Assembly (NCBI RefSeq): GCF_964340395.1 | Contig: NC_135555.1 | Coordinates: forward strand, 18,138,346-18,202,345 | Length of the DNA stretch: 64,000 nucleotides | Direction of reading: 5' to 3' | From: Glandiceps talaboti | Taxonomy: Eukaryota; Hemichordata; Enteropneusta; Spengelidae | Shown here: piece by piece, positions 1-11,665 of the stretch | Layout of the letters: every line of letters begins with the position of its first letter | How positions within the stretch are numbered: the first letter of the stretch is position 1 | The notes under the pieces: model-generated | Told to the model about the DNA's origin: nothing | Databases searched by the model: none | The model's input: the letters and a program-made list of their open reading frames with translations, nothing else | Program-made: the position numbers and the translations under genes

Positions 1-365
1 AGACGGTGGTCAAGAGATGATTCGATAACACGGATAGCATCTAGACTGCACACTATACGCCATAACACCAAACTCATAATGATTTGAAAATACATTCATT
101 TTGTACACATATTTTCTAGAAAATCCTATATGTTTACTTGTTTGGTATATTTACAATATAATGCCACATTAAACGTCAAAAGTTGTACACCATTGGAATA
201 TTCAAATTAACGACTTTTAAACAAAATTCGACGTTGTCTATTAATTTCCTTATTTCTACTTTAAACCGGCACAAGCCAAGTTTCTCATGGGAAGATGTCA
301 TTCAGAAGAGGCCAATTATCTTAGGCGCCATATTACATATGGGTGAAATTTTGGAACACCTACAA
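1..365. other. Left flank, no gene recognised
   Basis: This AT-rich stretch precedes the first composite-repeat fragment. An open frame at 183-410 runs into the repeat and has no recognisable domain. The phrase cataacacca near 60 also occurs in the 71-bp tandem repeat at 6254-6606, so part of this stretch may be related repeat DNA. I see no supported gene. Confidence 0.5.
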
Positions 366-705
366 TTGGCTGCAAAACATCTATCCCAACGGTGGCTTAA
401 GTGCTGGTAACCTCTGACCCCATATTATTCATGAAATCTTGGAATATTCATATTTAACTTTGTCTTTTAGAAGGCAGGATGATATCTGGATAGATAGTAA
501 AGATCCATCCTAACGGTGGGTCAAGTGCTGGTAATCTCTGACCCCATATTATTTACGAAATCTTGGAATGTGAAATAATGTCATGTCCAAAATACGGATA
601 AATGTTACAATAAATTTTGGTACGAGTGAGAAAAAAAAACCTACAGCTGGGCAAAGGATATTGGTAAAATCCTACCTCCCCGCTTCAACCGTAGGATGTT
701 TGGCA
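366..705 (+). repeat. Tail fragment (D) of the composite element
   Basis: It contains about one and a half degenerate copies of the 116-bp minisatellite unit (atctatcccaacggtgg, then taagtgctggtaacctctga). These are followed by the sequence that also follows the array in copy A (ggtaaaatcctacctcc, then ggttgggtagccg). Similarity stops near 700. It therefore looks like the end of another copy lying head-to-tail before copy A, matching the tandem B-C arrangement at 27-37 kb. Confidence 0.75.
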
Positions 706-1170
706 AGAAGGAACGGTTGGGTAGCCGATGAGATGAATAGTGAAATTTAGTATTTCAGGATCCATCAAAGAAGCAATACATTTTTGTGCCTCCTCCCACT
801 TCTTTTTCTTGGTAACATAACTTTCCCTGCCCCCTTTTGACATCTCTGATAAATTCGTACCTCCATCCCTCCCTTTTCTCCACACTACCCCACCGCATAC
901 ACCACGCCACCCCACACTAGATCATTCTCCCAGTACTGCCCTAAAAGCAGTAAGATAACAAACATTTCGAGTTAAAACTATTATATTATTACAATAAGTG
1001 GAGGTAAGATCTCCATATGTAGAATATAAAGGTTACTTGTGAAAGCAGACTAAACTTAATTCTATATCGTATACACAGTTACAAAACATGTACCCTGGCA
1101 TAAAACTACATGTTATTGAATTAAAGTCCGGCGTGTCTTAGTGAACACTGTGTACATACTATAAATTAAA

Positions 1171-1361
<191 letters not shown>

Positions 1362-1498
1362 TATATTCAATGATAAGATTTTGTGTACAAAAAAAATAAT
1401 TTTCTTCGCATTACGACCGATTTTGCAAATCAATAATTTTCTACTCCGTGTGGGTGATTTTTCCCGAGAACATTCGACAATCATAAAGCCAAGATATT

Positions 1499-1786
1499 TT
1501 GGCTATCCACGTTGAAGCGAACCACATTCCACTCAAGAACAGTGGCGGCGCTCTTACGTCCCAGCACCACCACTGTTCGAATGTGGAAGCGCATACGTAT
1601 ACGCAAGTCGGTAGAACTTGGTTGCCAAGGGCAACAAAATACGATTCTGTCACGTGTATCACCCATTATTTGTTCGATGACGATTCTATAATTCGGTTGT
1701 GTGCGAAGACGATGAAAGCGGCAGCACGGTCCTCTCTGAAATTCTCCAGAAATTCACCAATTTGTAAGTACATTCATACAAAAATC
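1499..1786 (+). other. Conserved exon-like block inside copy A
   Basis: An open frame starting at 1499 continues through this block. The part around 1590-1786 is nearly identical in copy C on the minus strand (about 36020-36215), where it also stays open through the residues TKYDSVTCITHY. In copy B (about 31925-32100) an extra A in the run after ggcaac shifts the frame. The block ends in a strong 5' splice-site match, caatttgtaagtac, in all copies. It could be a first exon of an element-borne gene or simply conserved repeat DNA. The frameshift in B argues for the latter, and I do not recognise the protein. Confidence 0.3.
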
Positions 1787-1904
1787 CTTGAAATTCACGT
1801 TCTTTTAAAGTTACGGAGGCTAGAAGAAAATTTATATATCCAAGGCGCGCTTATATATATGTTTTAACAAGGAAACCAAGTGTGACGATTTTAGCCATGG
1901 AAAG

Positions 1905-1970
1905 TGACGTCACGTTACGACGTAAACCTAATTTTATACTCTTCAATATGAATACAACTTGTTTTATATA
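1905..1970 (-). promoter_or_regulatory. TATA-like box and CRE palindrome in copy A
   Basis: On the minus strand, ggctctctctatataaaac gives a TATA-like box (1962-1970). It is followed about 50 bases downstream by the palindrome TGACGTCA (1905-1912), the consensus cAMP-response element. The same arrangement occurs in copy C (TATA 35822-35829, CRE 35879-35886). Copy B keeps the TATA box near 31720 but has lost the CRE. This looks like a Pol II promoter carried by the element, firing toward its microsatellite end. Activity is inferred. Confidence 0.35.
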
Positions 1971-2194
1971 GAGAGAGCCCAAGTTATCTGGGGGAAAAAA
2001 ACACAAACTATGATATAGTTCTAACTTTCCATGATTTCGCTTAACTTCGTAGTGCAAAACACTCCTATATCATAATATATAACAACTTTATAGAAAACTA
2101 GGCCTCTTTCAACATCGCCGACGAATATTTATCGGCTGAGGGCGCTCTACTGTTTTCACCTTTATTTACGTACGTGCACTGCTCCATTAGAATT

Positions 2195-2267
2195 GTCCTG
2201 CTTGCAGTCGAAGTAAATAGGGACTCGATTCTGTAGAAGTGATTTACTCCTTCTACAAGCAGAACAA
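2195..2267. repeat. Hairpin (short inverted repeat) in copy A
   Basis: gtcctgcttgcagtcg at the left pairs imperfectly with ttctacaagcagaac at the right, about 24 bp per arm. The same hairpin occurs in B (about 31422-31490) and C (about 35531-35608), where the arms match better. Conserved flanks (cttgtctaagg on the outer side) show that it is a fixed part of the composite element. Confidence 0.6.
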
Positions 2268-2339
2268 CCTTAGACAAGACATCTCAACATAACTATTCTA
2301 AATCTTATCAAATATTATACTCTTTAAACTAAACCATTA

Positions 2340-2620
2340 ATTTTTATATTTCATTCATTTTATTCTTTATATCGTTTTTTTTTTACTTGTTTGATGCTTT
2401 AACTAGCTTTTAATTTATTTATTTTTCCTTTAATCATTATTGCATTTAACTGATTCGTAATATTTTCCTAATTTTTTTTCATTTTCTAATCTATCAAAAG
2501 TAGATATTTAGTTATTCCATGGACGATATTAAGTTTACGATTCATTTAGTGGATATTTATTTATTCCAACACCTATATGGTTATTCTTGCATGAAATATC
2601 ATTATTAGGATGATACATTC
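2340..2620. other. AT-rich low-complexity segment of copy A
   Basis: This is T- and A-rich DNA with repeated tattta/tttatt motifs and the phrase ccatggacgatatta. The corresponding A-rich segments lie at about 30940-31400 in B and 35100-35500 in C, on the other strand. No gene is seen. Confidence 0.6.
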
Positions 2621-2627
2621 ACGACAT

Positions 2628-2931
2628 TAAAGTGGTCATATTTGATGAGTATTTGGTATTTATTTTGGATTTTTAATTTATAAAACAATTTTATTTTCGC
2701 TTTCTACTTGAAAAATCAAAGTGCTACAACACAGACCAAGTCTGTCTTTATTAATCAATACATTGTAACATATTAATAAATAGTTATTGTACATACAATA
2801 ACAAGTTTTTAGCTAGTTACAAACACAGACTTAGCCAATGTTGATTTTTCACGTAGAACGCCATGATAAAATTCTTTTATAAACCAAAAATCCAAAATAA
2901 ATACCAAATCCTCATCCTTATAACCACAACA
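2628..2931. mobile_element. Foldback MITE, family 1 (nested in copy A)
   Basis: The two ends are long inverted copies of each other: taaagtggtcatat...gatgagtatttgg at the left, and ccaaatcctcatccttataacca at the right. Each arm continues inward through tttggatttttaatttataaaa and ctacttgaaaaatcaa for about 130 bases around a short AT-rich centre. No coding capacity. Related copies or arms lie at 12184-12265, 14365-14769, 30553-30888 and 34770-35036, so it is a dispersed family that also sits inside the composite element. Confidence 0.75.
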
Positions 2932-3466
2932 AACCAATACTCAGATAACTTTTACAGGACCTAGCTGCTGTTTTCATTGTCTAAGCAAAGAACCGTAGAG
3001 AAAGTAAAATAAGACAATCCACAGACACAATATCCTTAGTGACGTAATAAAACAAAACTTAAAATCTCCCTAATGTGGATTTAAACTTGAAATTTAAATA
3101 ATAGAAATCATGTCAAAGGTCAAACATCATATAGATATATTCTGAATCTATCATATTACAAGTTTTTATGACTTGTACTTGAGAATTCATTTCTCAGGAA
3201 AAAATTGAATCCTGAGCTAAAAGTCTTTCACATTTCATCATTTTGATTCACAAAAATAGAGATTGCAATTGTACAATCAAAAGACGACAATATTGTAAAT
3301 AATGGTAACATGTTATGATTAATTCAAGTGCTGCTAGTATCTTGATAAACTTTCCCCTTTCATATTTACAAATATAGTTATGGTTGAATATAATGATTTA
3401 TATATATTAATTTTTTAAGCCAATGATAAATAAATTCGCTTACTAACATTTTCCAAAACACGAAAC
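2932..3466. other. Unique segment of copy A before the array
   Basis: This non-coding AT-rich sequence is shared with copy B (about 30060-30545), for example ggacctagctgctgttttca and tgacttgtacttgagaattc. No gene or structural RNA is recognised. Confidence 0.6.
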
Positions 3467-5037
3467 CTGGATAGATGGTAAAGATCTATCCCAACAGTGG
3501 GTTAAGTGCTGGTAACCTCTGACCCCGTGTATTTACAAAATCTTGGAATATATAAATTTGTGCCATCAAAAGAAGATGAAATCTGGATAGATGGTAAAGA
3601 TCTATCCCAACGGTGGGTTAAGTGCTGGTAACCTCTGACCCCGTGTATTTACAAAATCTTGGAATATATAAATTTGTGCCATCAAAAGAAGATGAAATCT
3701 GGGTAGATGGTAAAGATCTATCCCAACGGTGGGTTAAGTGCTGGTAACCTCTGACCCCACGTCATTTACAAAATCTTGGAATATATAAATTTGTGCCATG
3801 AAAAGAAGATGAAATCTGGATAGATGGTAAAGATCTATCCCAACGGTGGGTTAATTGCTGGTAACCTCTGACCCCGTGTATTTACAAAATCTTGGAATAT
3901 AAAAATTTGTGCCATCAAAAGAAGATGAAATCTGGATAGATGGTAAAGATCTATCCCAACGGTGGGTTAAGTGCTGGTAACCTCCCCTGTGTATTTACAA
4001 AATCTTGGAATATATAAATTTGTGCCATCAAAAGAAGATGAAATCTGGGTAGATGGTAAAGATCTATCCCATCGGTGGGTTAAGTGCTGGTAACCTCTGA
4101 CCCCGTGTATTTACAAAATCTTGGAATATATAAATTTGTGCCATCAAAAGGAGATGAAATCTGGATAGATGGTAAAGATCTATCCCAACGGTGGGTCAAG
4201 TGCTGGTAACCTCTGACCCCGTGTATTTACAAAATCTTGGAATATAAAAATTTGTGCCATCAAAAGAAGATGAAATCTGGATAGATGGTAAAGATCTATC
4301 CCATCGGTGGGTTAAGTGCTGGTAACCTCTGACCCCGTGTATTTACAAAATCTTGGAATATATAAATTTGTGCCATCAAAAGAAGATGAAATCTGGATAG
4401 ATGGTAAAGATCTATCCCAACGGTGGGTTAATTGCTGGTAACCTCTGACCCCATGTATTTACAAAATCTTGGAATATATAAATTTGTGCTATCAAAAGAA
4501 GATGAAATCTGGATAGATGGTAAAGATCTATCCCAACGGTGGGTTAAGTGCTGGTAACCTCTGACCCCATATTATTTACGAAATCTTGGAATATGCAAAT
4601 TTCTCCTGGCAGTAGAAGATGAAATCTGGATAGTTGGTAAAGATCTATCCCAACGGTGGGTCAAGTGCTGGTAACCTCTGACCCCATATTATTTACGAAA
4701 TCTTGGAATATGCAAATTTCTCCTGGCAGTAGAAGATGTAATCTGGATAGATGGTAAAGATCTATCCCAACGGTGGGTTAATTGCTGGTAACCTCTGACC
4801 CTGTGTATTTACAAAATCTTGGAATATATAAATTTGTGCCATCAAAAGGAGATGAAATCTGGATAGATGGTAAAGATCTATCCCAACGGTGGGTTAAGTG
4901 CTGGTAACCTCTGACCCCACGTCATTTACAAAATCTTGGAATATATAAATTTGTGCTATCAAAAGAAGGTGAAATCTGGATAGATGGTAAAGATCTATCC
5001 CAACGGTGAGTCAAGTGCTTGTAACCTCTGACCCAAA
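3467..5037 (+). repeat. 116-bp minisatellite array (about 13.5 units)
   Basis: The unit starts ctggatagatggtaaag and repeats every 116 bp (for example 3467, 3583, 3699). Units differ by a few substitutions. One unit (about 3950-4060) lacks part of the ctctgacccc segment. Each unit holds three short self-complementary segments: ggatagat/atctatcc, ccca/tggg, and gggtca or gggtta with tgaccc. The same array in reverse complement fills copies B and C. There are no unique spacers, so this is not a CRISPR. Confidence 0.95.
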
Positions 5038-5553
5038 ATAATTCATGAAATGGAAGAATATCAAAATATTAATGGTTGAAGGAAAACTTGTTTCAGTGTG
5101 GGTGAGAAAACACCCAATAGCTGGACAGAGCATTGGTAAAATCCTACCTCCCTGCCTTCACCTGTTTGGCTTGTAAATGTTTGGCATGAAGGAAGGGTTG
5201 GGTAGCCGGCTCACAGCGATATTAACACTATTTGTATCTCAAGAGTAAAGAATACATTTCTACTTGAGAGTTGAGAGTTTTGATATTTTATACACAAAGT
5301 TTGGAATCATGAATAAAGACGTTTATATCAACTTTTGAACTAAATACTCTTGTGATGTGTATTTATTTATTTTTCTCTTAATGTCTGTTTATCACCTAGT
5401 ATTTCATTTTCATTTGCATAAAGATCATTTGAATGAAGCATCAGACAAAGGACAAATAAGGGTGAAAAAAAAAGAACTTTGAGGAATTTACTTTTTAAGA
5501 ACCTCACCACATCAATGTACAAGTTAATGTCCAAATGGTAATTTGGGAGTTTA

Positions 5554-6245
5554 CTTTATCTTTTTAATTGTTGTTATGTTTGAAAAATATTGCTTTGACC
5601 CAAAAACAATCGAAATATTAGTCAGAATACCCATTCTGTGGTAATTGATGAACTATATACTGACATCACTGGGGAAAGAAAACAGACGTGCATGAAGGTT
5701 AGAAGACAATTTCTTATTTTTATTTTAAATGTGTCAAAAGAAAAGTTTAGGGTTGGTGGCTTAAACTAGTCTCGGACGTAGGATCGGTCAGGGTCTCAGA
5801 AACACATTATATTTCTATTTTGCCTCATCTAATGTTTGAGTGACTAAGTGTGCTGGGAATGGCGTCATTCAATATAGAGAGTAAGCCAAGAGAGGGCGCC
5901 CCAACATGACACAATACACATTGATATAGTCATTAGGTTTGGCTGAAGTATTGGTTTCATTTATGGAGAAAAGGGGAAATCAAGCAGTGTTAAAAAGTTA
6001 TCTGTACCATGCTACCTACTACAACATACACACACCATTATACTACGAATGTATTTATTTGGTGCCAAACAATGTTGGAGCAGGTAAACAATTTTTGACA
6101 AGTGTACCTGAAGTTGCATCTTTTTGTCATTACACGTACTGATATGTCTTTATTACTGGTGGAGAGAATCACACTGGTTTATTTTGGCACAAAGTAATAC
6201 AAAATTGTAAAATACAAATAAGCTAAATTAAGCCAACATACATTT
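5554..6245. other. Intergenic DNA, no gene recognised
   Basis: This stretch lies between copy A and the 71-bp tandem repeat. A 67-codon open frame at 5939-6142 shows no domain or homology I recognise. I see nothing else supportable. Confidence 0.5.
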
Positions 6246-6253
6246 AGTGTTAT

Positions 6254-6606
6254 ACAACCCATAACACCAAAAAAAAGTGTTTTCTCCATGTACCGCAATT
6301 ACATTTATAGCATCCATATCAAGTACAACCCATAACACCAAAGTGAAGCATTTTCTCTATATACCACAATTACATTTATAGCATCCATATCAAGTACAAC
6401 CCATAACACCAAAATGAAGCATTTTCTCTATATACCACAATTACATTTATAGCATCCATATCAAGTACAACCCATAACACCAAAATGAAGCATTTTCTCT
6501 ATATACCGCAATTACATTTATAGCATCCATATCAAGTACAACCCATAACACCAAAGTGAAGCATTTTCTCTATATACCACAATTACATTATAGCATCCAC
6601 ATAAAG
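6254..6606. repeat. 71-bp tandem repeat, five copies
   Basis: The unit begins acaacccataacaccaaa and contains tctatataccacaatta and atagcatccatatcaag. Successive units start about 71 bases apart (6254, 6325 and so on), and the last is slightly shortened. It is non-coding and lies downstream of SNRPB. Confidence 0.92.
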
Positions 6607-6844
6607 TGTAAAAGTATACTGTTTCATTTGCTAATTGACCATATTACAAAGGTCACATGCTAGGCTTGTAAATAAACAAATTGAAAACAGAATACTTTTA
6701 GACTTGATATGAATGCAATAAATGAGTGAGTGTAGCACATACACAAAGTGCTTTACTTCAGTGTTACCCTTTTTTGTATTATCAGTAAGACTGGGAATAT
6801 ACCAGAAACAATTTCCAGAAGTCAAAAGTTGGGTAAAAAATATC

Positions 6845-6850
6845 TTTATT
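6845..6850 (-). terminator. Candidate SNRPB poly(A) signal
   Basis: The minus strand reads AATAAA here, about 730 nt past the SNRPB stop codon. Other AATAAA hexamers lie further downstream (for example near 6178 and 6149), so the choice is uncertain without transcript data. Confidence 0.3.
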
Positions 6851-7583
6851 TCCAAATAAAACTTGGCAGCACTAGTATCAATGTCGTACAACATAGAAAC
6901 GAAACTGAAAAATACTAAAAAGTACACCTTTGCTCTCGGGCCTTTCAACTACAACCACGTGTGAGAATCTGTTCTTTTTTTTTAACATTCAATAAGTACC
7001 AATTTCATTTCTGTTCAAGTTTACACACATAAGCAACTCTTGGGCAACAGTGTAGTGTAGTATCTGATTGTTAGCAGCCCAACAAGTTGATGCCACAAAA
7101 GAGAGAAAATTTAGATAAGAGTTTTAATTTCACTTTAAGAGATTGGTGTTTGAAAATGGGTTGAAATTAAGTTGCAGTTCAATGTTGAATATTATGGGAA
7201 AATTGTCATCTGAAGTCAAAATTCTGGGGGAGGGGGGATTGCTTGATGTGCAAATCTTGAAAACAAAAGAATTCATAAAAACTGTCACTAGGTGGACAGA
7301 CATACAATGACAATGACATTATTATATACCAACTTACATTACAGACTACCACTGGGTAACACTTTTACTAAAATGTCACATCACTTGTCCACCATGAACT
7401 TGACACAAATACCAGGACGTGATTAATGATAGTCATGATGGACGTGTACATGCACATATTATGAAAATATACCCAATGTTTGTAAGACATTTATATGTCT
7501 TGGATGTTTAAAACAAACCAGTCCTGTCTTTGTGTTGAATGTGTATTTACATCTGTGTACTGGGATAACGTTGAAGTCGACAA

Positions 7584-10500
7584 CTATCTTGGACCAGGTG
7601 GTGGTCTCATTCCTGGTGGTGGACCTGGCAAAAGTAAAAAGGTACAGAACATGTATTAGGCCACAAAACATCAGAAATAGCTTAGCAACTGAAATTCTGG
7701 AAATTTTGGAATTCATAAGCATTCTCGGTAAGTCACATTTAAGCCACTATTATCATCTGACTGTTGTTGATATGGAACATTACATGTTGGGAAGTTAATC
7801 TTCACCGTACATTTTCTAAGTTACAGAATGTTTTCTTCTTAGATTGCCGATAGCACATTTTCTGTAGTAAAATAGACCCAGTGTACACAACACTTGATTC
7901 TCACCTCTCATCATTCCAGGGGGCATCCTGACATTTCCCATCATAGGACCTCTCATGCCTGGTGGACCCATTCCTCTCATGCCAGGTGGTGGACCCATCA
8001 TGCCTGGTGGAGCACCCCTTCCTACACCCATTGGACCTGAAATGAGGGGAAAAATATGTCAATGAAGTACAAGCTACCTTGCAAACAAATACCGAATGCT
8101 CAGATTGCAGTGTCCTCCATCTATAAAGTAAACAGGGACACCACAACAATATGGAAGTGGAATTAATAATTGGTATGGTCGGACACCTCAATACAGTGAA
8201 CACGATTTACACCTGAACTTCTACACTTCCCATCTCTGTCAGCAATACAGTAAAATTTTTGAAACTCTGACTCCAAGAGGCAGAAGAGCTTGAAAGCACT
8301 GAATGATTCATACAAACATATCCTGTACTGTAGTAATAGTAATGACAGGTGTTTCAAGCTTACAATGAAAAAAAAAAGTTGTAGAACACAAAGACAACCA
8401 AAATATGGCTTCTTTTTAAATTTGTGTTTTTTAATTTCCTCACCACTTTTTGGTGTCTGCTGTGTATATTTTTTGTGTTGCCTTTGTGATGTACAACTTT
8501 ATTTCCTTATACACTTATGAATTTATAATAAAAAGAAAAGCTATCATTGCAATATTTCAAAGATACTGGAGATAAATGTCTGAATAGTATCTGAAAACTA
8601 AACACAGAATACACTTATACATGTCACCTCAGTAACACCTACCTGGTCTAGGCATTGGACCACCTGGTCTTGGTGGAGGATATTGCTGTGGCGGCGCCGC
8701 TGTAGAAAGATCAGAGGAAATTAACTTCACTATCTATTGCTTTCCATTATGTTATACACTTGTTTTTAACCAGAGCAGTGTTTGGTTCGCAACTTTTCTC
8801 TTTTTGAAGATGCAGCCTATCATTACTTGTACAAAGTATGTATCCATACATTTAGCATTATATCTCACATACTTGATGTGGTGTATAACAGCTTTACACT
8901 TCATTTTGAAAACAACGTGTACATGTTTTAATTTTACTCTAAAGTACATTTCAAAAGTTTCAAACCTTGTAGATTTATCTAAGACAAATAAAACCAGTCA
9001 AATGGGAAGAGTGGATGGTGGGTGCTCTGCTAATCTCAACAACTTGTTGTTGCTGTTGTTGTTGTTGTTCACTACACACCCACAAATGATATGTCAATCT
9101 GTAAAGTGCCTGTAGTTACAACACAATGTGGAATTAGTGATGTTACTTACAAACTGCAGCTCCTCTTCCCTGTGGTGTCATAACTTGTTGTGATGGTCCT
9201 CCGATACCCCTAACTGGTCCTGTCAGACCAGCTGGAGCTGATGCTGCCGGTGCAGCTGGTACACCTCTACCTGCAGCCCTTCCCATTCCAGGTCCTGGGC
9301 CTGCCCCTGGAATTGGTACTCTTGGTAATCCCTCCTACAAACAACCACAGAGAATTATCGATGGTTACTTATTTCAATTTATGACGATTGCAAACATTTG
9401 ATTTCAGGAAGACCAATCTTGGATTATAAATTGACAAGAAAGCCAGTATGGTGTAGGTCATTGACACAAGAACTGGAAAATGATTGTATGCTACAAGGGT
9501 ATAGAATTGCTTAGCTTACAAAAACATTTTCTCGCGGTTCAGTATTAACCAACTACTTTTTTGCAATTGTTCATTGCCTTGATTGATTTTATCAGAACCT
9601 CTCCCCATCTTCACTTTCTGTAAAAGTGTTTCAAAACTTTGGCAAACAAACTGAGCAAAATGGCATAATATACCCTAAATCCAAGTATGAATTGCTGTGG
9701 TAAATTTGGCTTATCTGCATGAAGAGTTCACTGGATGAAAAATTATTTTGCAAATCATGCAAACCTCTATTTGGACAGAGGTTTTCTCCATGTCAACTCT
9801 CGCACAACACTTTGATTTAATAGTTTGGGTATGCTGGGGTAGCTTTTATATATTTACAGAACCAATGCCTTGCAAAACTGGTTAACCTGTATCTGAAACT
9901 GGTTGGATAATACAATATTTTGCAGCCATCTAAGTCAAACTTTTACAGTGAAGGTTCAAAATTAGACATTCTGGGCAAGAGTAGAAAAGTGGCCATTCAT
10001 GGTGGGTAATGCAAATCATATTATGTTATGTTAGGGAGCCTAACCATAACTTAACCCCACAAAGTAGCTCCCTAGGTTGAATACGAATGTGTACTTATTT
10101 CAATCAGTCCACTGTTCTACAGTCTTGCCGTTCGGGATACTTACACTTTGTACTGGTGGCCCTTCCACTGTCATTGAAACTAAATGTTCACCTCGTAATA
10201 AAACAAGTCCGAGAACTCTTTTTTCTTCTCTTTCTGGCTGCCTTGTGTTCTTGGGTCGTATTTTTCTGAATTCTTCACAGTCTCCCAAGATGAGGTTCAT
10301 GTGTTTGTCAAATGCTAAGAAAGTTCCTATAAAGATGCGGCCATCTTGAATGCTAATTCGCATCCTGTAGTTGATGTGCTGGAGCATCTTGGAGCTCTTT
10401 CCGACCGTCTGCAATGGAAAGTGACACAATTGTTAGATAACAGATTGCCACTGTAATCCAAAATCCTGTTGGGCTACAGTGAATGATTTTAAGTACCTGG

Positions 10501-11346
10501 TTATGGGAACACCATTAAACCTGGTATACTAACACTAGTCTAGTTCCTGTAAAATATTGTTACCATTTACACCTCCAGTAGTTTAGTTAGAAACCATGTT
10601 GGCATCCAGACTATGCTAACACTCGTTAATTGTAAAACTGTGTGCCTGCTCATAAAACCAGTCTTGCAGATATATATGTACACAATTTGAAAACATAAAA
10701 TTTTGAGAGAAAATGCATCTTTTGTGTGGCATAAGTTTCAAAATTTAGTAAACAAAATCCTTGTATCAGATAGGAACAAAAATATGACAGGAATGGTTTT
10801 TCACTGACCAATATTTCCAATCTCAAATTTCCAAATGTTGATTTTATGCAAGAGTATTGTTGGTATTGCTAGGCGATAAACAATAAATGCTGCCGTCAAA
10901 CAAGAATTAACAAACCATCACGGTTCATACGGGGTCCAAGAGTTGATTGTTTGGGTGGTTTACAAATTCAAACAGCCACCGGTGAAGGTAGTCTTGAAGT
11001 TGAATAATTCGTACCAATCATCAATGTACCAATTCGACGATCATTGTTTACAAACATTAGCGTTAGGAGCCACCATAATACTACTACAGATATTACAATG
11101 TCGTCGCAGAAATGGACGACAGGTATATAAATACATCCATCGCGAATAACCAAGCAAGCAAGCACTGAATGCCCAGCCATCGTTTCAAGTACGAAGCCAT
11201 TGATTGTTGTGTTGGACAAAGCATGATTTCTGAAACTTGAAAGTTTCCAACTAAGTTATTGACTTTTACTTTTCATCTACATCAAAAATCTCTGCACAAT
11301 TAGAATTGCAATTATAAGGAGAAGATTTTGCCATTAGACTTACCAT
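7584..11346 (-). CDS. SNRPB: Small nuclear ribonucleoprotein B/B' (SmB)
   Basis: This is a core Sm-ring protein of the U1, U2, U4 and U5 snRNPs, needed for snRNP assembly and pre-mRNA splicing in the nucleus. Coding exons on the minus strand: 11344-11346 (the ATG alone, then GTAAGT), 10145-10408, 9151-9334, 8643-8699, 7905-8036 and 7584-7624 (stop TAG). All introns are GT-AG and the phases join, giving 226 aa against 231-240 in mammals. Residues 2-89 form the Sm fold: [17 protein letters not shown], then [20 protein letters not shown] (Sm1) and [18 protein letters not shown] (Sm2). The tail is Gly/Pro/Met-rich with a conserved [20 protein letters not shown] segment and [16 protein letters not shown] repeats, the proline-rich motifs typical of SmB. 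The tail holds fewer repeats than human SmB'. Identity is near certain from the family match. Intron 1 (10409-11343) holds no other gene. Confidence 0.97.
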
Positions 11347-11665
11347 GATTGCAGATTATCTGACGGCGGATTACACAGATAGAAAAAAAGGATGATCAGC
11401 CAACTCCGATACTACACTTTCCGCAAAATGGCAACCACGACGCTACTCTTACGTTCCAAGCGTCTACGTAGAGGGCGTGTTGAAATATTTAACCAATGGC
11501 GGATAAGGTTAGAATTAGTGCAAACCAAAGAACATCCATTACCACTGTTTTGATTGGCTATTGGTGATCTTTCACCCGGAAGCAAATCTATGGGAGAAAT
11601 GGAAGAAGTGGCGCTAGCTTTTGTTTTTGACGAAGATTTTTCTCTTTTATAGATCAATAGGAAGT
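11347..11665. promoter_or_regulatory. Shared bidirectional promoter, SNRPB/NELFCD
   Basis: Only 319 bp separate the divergent start codons, so both 5' UTRs and the core promoters must lie here. There is no TATA box. I see CCAAT boxes in both orientations: ccaat at 11493-11497, and attgg at 11553-11557 and 11560-11564. Two atggc-type motifs (aaaatggcaacc near 11426 and caatggcgg near 11495) resemble YY1-like sites of housekeeping promoters. This architecture is typical of divergent housekeeping gene pairs. Co-regulation is inferred. Confidence 0.7.

Noticed and set aside
1587-1700. tRNA or SINE-like Pol III box (gttcgaatg) in copy A
   Set aside because: The box-B-like gttcgaat lacks a properly placed box A, and no cloverleaf can be drawn from the flanks.
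3467-5037. Possible CRISPR array
   Set aside because: The 116-bp units are contiguous with no unique spacers, and the genome is clearly eukaryotic. The same reasoning applies to the arrays at 17947, 23645, 27619 and 33869.
3467-5037. Hammerhead ribozyme in the 116-bp unit
   Set aside because: The conserved ctgatga core with a matching gaaa was not found on either strand. Other ribozyme classes were not excluded.
10077-10349. Plus-strand frames over SNRPB exon 2
   Set aside because: They are antisense shadows of the conserved Sm-domain exon on the minus strand.
11041-11060. Possible upstream exon or regulatory RNA in SNRPB intron 1
   Set aside because: Nothing beyond short open frames without codon bias or splice context.
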